Assembly: GCA_002396505.1 (NCBI GenBank)
Contig: DGYA01000075.1
Location: 31,723 to 45,196 of the forward strand
Length of the DNA: 13,474 nt
DNA from: Cyanobacteria bacterium UBA5018
GTDB taxonomy: Bacteria > Cyanobacteriota > Cyanobacteriia > PCC-6307 > Cyanobiaceae
Direction: 5' to 3'
Shown one piece after another: positions 10,689 through 13,474 of the stretch (the stretch's first letter is position 1; every line of letters begins with the position of its first letter). Position numbers and translations under genes: made by a program. The notes under the pieces were generated by a model. It was not told where the DNA came from, ran no database searches, and saw only the letters and a program-made list of their open reading frames with translations.

Positions 10689-13205
10689 TCAAGCCCCCTG
10701 GTGGAGAAAGTGGTCGGGATGGAGAGGCGTCATCTTTCCTGGCAGAGGGGGCAGCGGCCAGGGAAAGTTATTGTAGACAATACCGACAGAATAGCGATAG
10801 TCACTCTTGAGTCGACCGCAGACAGTGCGCATCCAAGCATTGTGCATCAGCGATGAGAGAATACCAAATTGGTAGAGGGTAGCATCTGGGAGAATTTTGA
10901 CCAGATTGCTGCACATCGTAGGTGGTTGTTCAAATCCTATCGGCAAATAGTAACGCCTTTCTGAGGAAGCTTCAGGAATGACCAAAAAGGAGCCCTTAGG
11001 AAAGTTTTCTACATGAAAGCGCGTTGGAGTGGCTGCCAGCTTCTTGGTCGGCATGCTTTTGCTTGCTAATCGTGATTGCTGTACTGCCTTAACTCGCTTC
11101 ATTGCTTCGGGCATGGCCTGCAGTTGGGCTGGTGAGCAGTCGCCGAGCCATAGACACCATCGCTCATAGCCGTTGAGAAACTCATGAGCACCAATCCAGC
11201 GATGGAAAAAAGGCGTGGCCAAGGGCTCCAGCTGAAGAAAGGAATCCCGTTCTTCGGGGGTGAAGAGATAATGCCCGCCATCTATTGGTTTGTTGCCAAT
11301 CGCAATGTGCGGCACTGCACAGAGGGGGTTGCTGCGTTTAAATAGCGTGAGATTTGGCCCGTCCACAAGATACGGATTAATCGTCTTTGCCTGGCTTCGC
11401 AATGGCTCGCCCTTAATGTCGTCGTAGGAAAATAGCCATTTAGGAGTTAGGTCTTCCGCTCCAAAACCAACTATCACACAATGAACAGCGGCATTACCGC
11501 GGGCTTCGTTACTCCAGCAGAACGTCCGGTGGGCAAAGAAGATGTGCATCCCCTGCTGCAGCATCCAGCTCCAAAGCACCCCTACCTGTTCACCCTGGCT
11601 GATGGAATTAGTTGAAACAAAAGCACAGCGGCTTCTACTATCGGCGATCAGTCTGGCTGTCTTCACATACCAGGCTGCTACGAAATCAAGTAGCCCCGCA
11701 TTCCTGATCCCTTCAAACACACTATTAACATCTCCTTTCTGATCAGCACTTAGAAATTTGGCACCCACGAAAGGCGGGTTGCCCATCACATAGCTGAATC
11801 TGCCGGAGGGAAGCAGAGATGACCAATCGCATCTGAGGGCATTACCATGCACAATCGTGCTGCTGGCCTGAAGCGGAATCCGGGCGAAATACAAGCCGAA
11901 CTCCTCAGAAATCAATAGATTCATCTGGTGATCCATCAACCATAGGGCAACCTGGGCAATCTGCGAGGGAAATTCTTCGATCTCAATGCCATAAAACTGA
12001 TCCACATTTAGGCGAATCAACTGACTCACGTCCAAAATTAACTGGTCAGAGCGACTCAACTGCTTCAAAATCACCAACTCCAGCAAGCGCAATTCCCGGT
12101 AAGCAATGACCAGGAAATTCCCGCAGCCACAAGCAGGATCCAGAAATGTCAGCTCCCGCAGCCGCTGATGAAACTCCTGGAGCCGTTTCGTCTGGCCCTT
12201 CACCCGCTCAAATTCCTCCCATAATTGATCAAGAAACAATGGCTTGATCAATTTGAGGATGTTGGTCTCGCTGGTGTAGTGGGCACCTAAATTCCGACGG
12301 GCCGTACGATCCATGATCGACTGGAACAATGAGCCGAAGATTGCCGGAGATATCCGGCCCCAATCCAGCGCCGTGGCATCGAGCAATCCCTGACGCATGC
12401 GTGCATCAAAGCCTGCATGAGGCAAGGTCTCAGCAAATAGCAATCCATTCACATAGGGAAAATCAGCTATTTGCTCGTCGAGATTCTTCAGACGCTGATG
12501 AGGTGCCGTGTTCAAAACCTGAAACAATCCGCTGAGCTGGGCTGCCAGATCACTACCGTCTTCTGAAGTGCGCTGTTCAATGAACTCCTGAAACTGCTGC
12601 CGTTCAAAAATTCCTGTATCTTCCGCAAACAAACAGAAAAGTAGCCGAACCAGGTAGAGCTCAAGGGGGTGTCCGTCGTATCCCACCTCCTTCATCTGGT
12701 CATGAAGGCGGCCCATGGCTTCGGCCGCCCTGATATTGACCGGATCCTGCTCGCGGATTCGGTGGCGCTGATAGCCAGCGATAAAACCAAAAAGCTTTAT
12801 CTGATTGTAAAAATCCTCCAGGGCGAACTCGTGCTGCTCATTCTCATCCAAGTCGTAAAGACGAAACCTGGCAAAGTCAGAAACAAGAACGTATTTTGGC
12901 AGATCGCGTTCGGCTATACCTGGAAAATAATCCAGGGCTTGGCTATAAGCACGATCGAGATCCTTGCCCCGAGATTTGTGCTCAACCAGCAGCGTTCCCT
13001 TCCAAAGCAGAACGATAAAACCCTGGCGATCCCCTAGCTTTTTTACCGGCTCTTCAAACGAAGCTACCCGCTTGCGGCTGATCCCGAAAACATAGAAGAA
13101 GCCATCCCAGAATGATTTGGCCTCAGCATCCTCTGAAGTCTCATCTGCCCACTCTTTTGAGAAAGACAGTGCCCGGCTCTTAATTTCGTTCCAGCTAATG
13201 GGCAT
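10689..13205 (-). CDS. MmeI-like (type IIL) restriction-modification enzyme, 3' end removed by IS; nuclease site degenerate
   Basis: 838 codons remain, of which about 818 are native. Type IIL enzymes join nuclease, N6-adenine methyltransferase and target recognition in one chain and modify one strand of the site. Residues ~1-150 are the PD-(D/E)XK domain: GFIVLLW (62-68), LLVEHKSRGKDLDRA (72-86), YVLVSDFARFRLYDL. E75 and K77 are present, but V65 stands where MmeI has D70 (same spacing). Residues ~150-345 are helical and end in LGAHYTSE (306-313). The methyltransferase has the AdoMet motif FLDPACGCGNFL (354-365) and catalytic GNPPF (475-479). Residues ~620-810 are the target-recognition region, ending YRYSVGIVYNNFPWPL. 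The last 20 residues, from 819, are read from IS DNA to a TGA inside it. The missing tail is at 8802-9053. Joined at the 7-bp repeat, the protein would be 899 residues (MmeI: 919). Base composition is visibly lower in GC than the left half of the window. Confidence 0.92.
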   Translation of the reverse strand: MPISWNEIKSRALSFSKEWADETSEDAEAKSFWDGFFYVFGISRKRVASFEEPVKKLGDRQGFIVLLWKGTLLVEHKSRGKDLDRAYSQALDYFPGIAERDLPKYVLVSDFARFRLYDLDENEQHEFALEDFYNQIKLFGFIAGYQRHRIREQDPVNIRAAEAMGRLHDQMKEVGYDGHPLELYLVRLLFCLFAEDTGIFERQQFQEFIEQRTSEDGSDLAAQLSGLFQVLNTAPHQRLKNLDEQIADFPYVNGLLFAETLPHAGFDARMRQGLLDATALDWGRISPAIFGSLFQSIMDRTARRNLGAHYTSETNILKLIKPLFLDQLWEEFERVKGQTKRLQEFHQRLRELTFLDPACGCGNFLVIAYRELRLLELVILKQLSRSDQLILDVSQLIRLNVDQFYGIEIEEFPSQIAQVALWLMDHQMNLLISEEFGLYFARIPLQASSTIVHGNALRCDWSSLLPSGRFSYVMGNPPFVGAKFLSADQKGDVNSVFEGIRNAGLLDFVAAWYVKTARLIADSRSRCAFVSTNSISQGEQVGVLWSWMLQQGMHIFFAHRTFCWSNEARGNAAVHCVIVGFGAEDLTPKWLFSYDDIKGEPLRSQAKTINPYLVDGPNLTLFKRSNPLCAVPHIAIGNKPIDGGHYLFTPEERDSFLQLEPLATPFFHRWIGAHEFLNGYERWCLWLGDCSPAQLQAMPEAMKRVKAVQQSRLASKSMPTKKLAATPTRFHVENFPKGSFLVIPEASSERRYYLPIGFEQPPTMCSNLVKILPDATLYQFGILSSLMHNAWMRTVCGRLKSDYRYSVGIVYNNFPWPLPPLPGKMTPLHPDHFLHQGA
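10726..10745. repeat. IS terminal inverted repeat, right (orfA end)
   Basis: The exact reverse complement of 9057-9076. It lies within the read-through 3' end of the truncated R-M frame, supplying part of its non-native tail. Confidence 0.9.
10751..10757. repeat. Candidate target-site duplication, right copy (GCAGCGG)
   Basis: Identical to 9047-9053. It encodes P817-L818 of the R-M protein on the - strand. Five bases (AGGGG) separate it from the IS inverted repeat, which is not usual for a clean IS3 insertion. Confidence 0.6.
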
Positions 13206-13474
13206 AGGGCTGTCTCTGAACTAGAAGAAAAGCATTGCTGTCAGCTTAGTCGCTGGTGCGAATACCCGCCTAGGCGAGACCCTTGACGGGGGGCGCTAAT
13301 GCCCTGGAAGCTTCGATGCGCCTAACGCTGCCCTTGAGTGGCAGGCAAAAAGCTTGGGTGGAAAAGCAGAGAATTGATGGCGGCCTGTCCACTCGAAGGG
13401 CTTGTTCGAAGAGTCGTTTTTTAACTTAAGTTATATTGGGCTTTTCTGATCGGTGACTTTCAGGAAAGGTGTCA
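13206..13474. other. Upstream region of the R-M gene, no gene recognised
   Basis: These 269 bp hold no ORF of credible length and no RNA gene that I can see. The R-M promoter for the - strand should lie here, but no clear -35/-10 pair stands out. Small palindromes are CGCCTAGGCG (13267-13276) and TAACTTAAGTTA (13422-13433). An AT-rich tract with TATATT (13432-13437) precedes AGGAAAGG near 13463, so a + strand gene may begin just beyond the window. Confidence 0.5.
13422..13433. promoter_or_regulatory. 12-bp perfect palindrome in AT-rich tract, possible operator
   Basis: TAACTTAAGTTA is perfectly symmetric and sits beside TATATT on the + strand, upstream of a Shine-Dalgarno-like AGGAAAGG at the window edge. 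It could be an operator for a rightward gene outside the window or for the leftward R-M gene; C-protein-like or repressor control of R-M genes is common, but no regulator is visible here. Weak evidence. Confidence 0.25.

Larger units (their letters stand above)
9057..10745 (-). mobile_element. IS3-family insertion sequence, about 1.69 kb
   Basis: The element is bounded by 20-bp perfect inverted repeats (9057-9076 and 10726-10745, CTGCCAGGAAAGATGACGCC at the left end) with weaker similarity continuing inward for about 10 bp. It carries overlapping orfA (10170-10676) and orfB (9088-10173), both on the - strand, in the -1 arrangement typical of IS3. If the outermost bases follow the family rule TG...CA, the ends are 9058 and 10744. 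It interrupts an MmeI-like gene of the same orientation. Both transposase frames, the DDE triad and both ends are intact, so it may be active. Its bases are GC-rich, unlike the lower-GC gene it sits in. I do not assign a subgroup; the A6G slippery site and long two-HTH OrfA recall IS150. Confidence 0.9.

Noticed and set aside
10689..13205. BREX PglX or type I HsdM as the identity of the methyltransferase
   Set aside because: The N-terminal LLVEHKSRGKDL nuclease-type motif, the LGAHYTSE segment, the NNFPWP end and the LYDPLTMP tail fit MmeI-like type IIL enzymes. No pglZ, brxC, hsdS or hsdR is present.
13338..13427. 29-codon GTG frame in the right intergenic region
   Set aside because: Too short, starts immediately after a stop, no ribosome-binding site and no recognisable similarity.

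Overview
The window looks like the chromosome of a GC-rich unicellular cyanobacterium of the Synechococcus/Cyanobium type. The basis is a photorespiratory glycolate dehydrogenase subunit, proteins very rich in Ala, Leu, Gln and Gly, and several 'conserved cyanobacterial' proteins of a kind I associate with that group. This assignment comes from pattern recognition, not from a database search.

Layout. Positions 1-1037 hold the 3' part of glcD (+). It converges on an exodeoxyribonuclease III gene, xth (1086-1919, -). A small secreted or anchored protein of unknown function follows (2002-2571, +), convergent with a membrane-anchored helical-repeat (TPR-like) protein (2778-3650, -). The 390 bp across their 3' ends hold three separate 15-bp tandem arrays and a 19-bp imperfect inverted repeat. 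From 3739 to 8499 runs a tightly packed + strand gene cluster, probably one operon. It encodes a conserved protein with an Arg/Gly/Asn/Ser-rich tail, a DUF554 membrane protein, a membrane-anchored M41 (FtsH-type) peptidase-like protein without an AAA ATPase, the nickel-pincer cofactor protein LarC as one uninterrupted frame, and a lysylphosphatidylglycerol-synthase-type (UPF0104-like) membrane protein. A doubtful 68-codon ORF overlaps its end.

From about 8500 to the right end the DNA is accessory in character and, by eye, lower in GC outside the insertion sequence. It holds a single-polypeptide, MmeI-like (type IIL) restriction-modification gene on the - strand, split by an IS3-family insertion sequence (about 9057-10745). 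The main piece (10689-13205) encodes the degenerate nuclease domain, the adenine methyltransferase core and the target-recognition region. The last ~80 codons lie on the other side of the IS (8802-9053). A 7-bp direct repeat flanks the IS, and joining the pieces at this repeat restores one frame of 899 codons. Separately, the first acidic residue of the PD-(D/E)XK nuclease site appears replaced by Val (V65), with E75-x-K77 kept. The locus therefore looks like a decayed R-M system or one left with methylation only. The IS has orfA and orfB in the -1 relation, an in-frame A-AAA-AAG slippery heptamer and a downstream 8-bp stem, so an OrfAB transposase of about 529 residues is expected from programmed frameshifting.

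I found no RNA genes, CRISPR array, prophage or multi-gene defence system. The most unusual material is the doubly damaged MmeI-like gene with its IS, the M41-like/LarC translational coupling, and the cluster of codon-multiple repeats.
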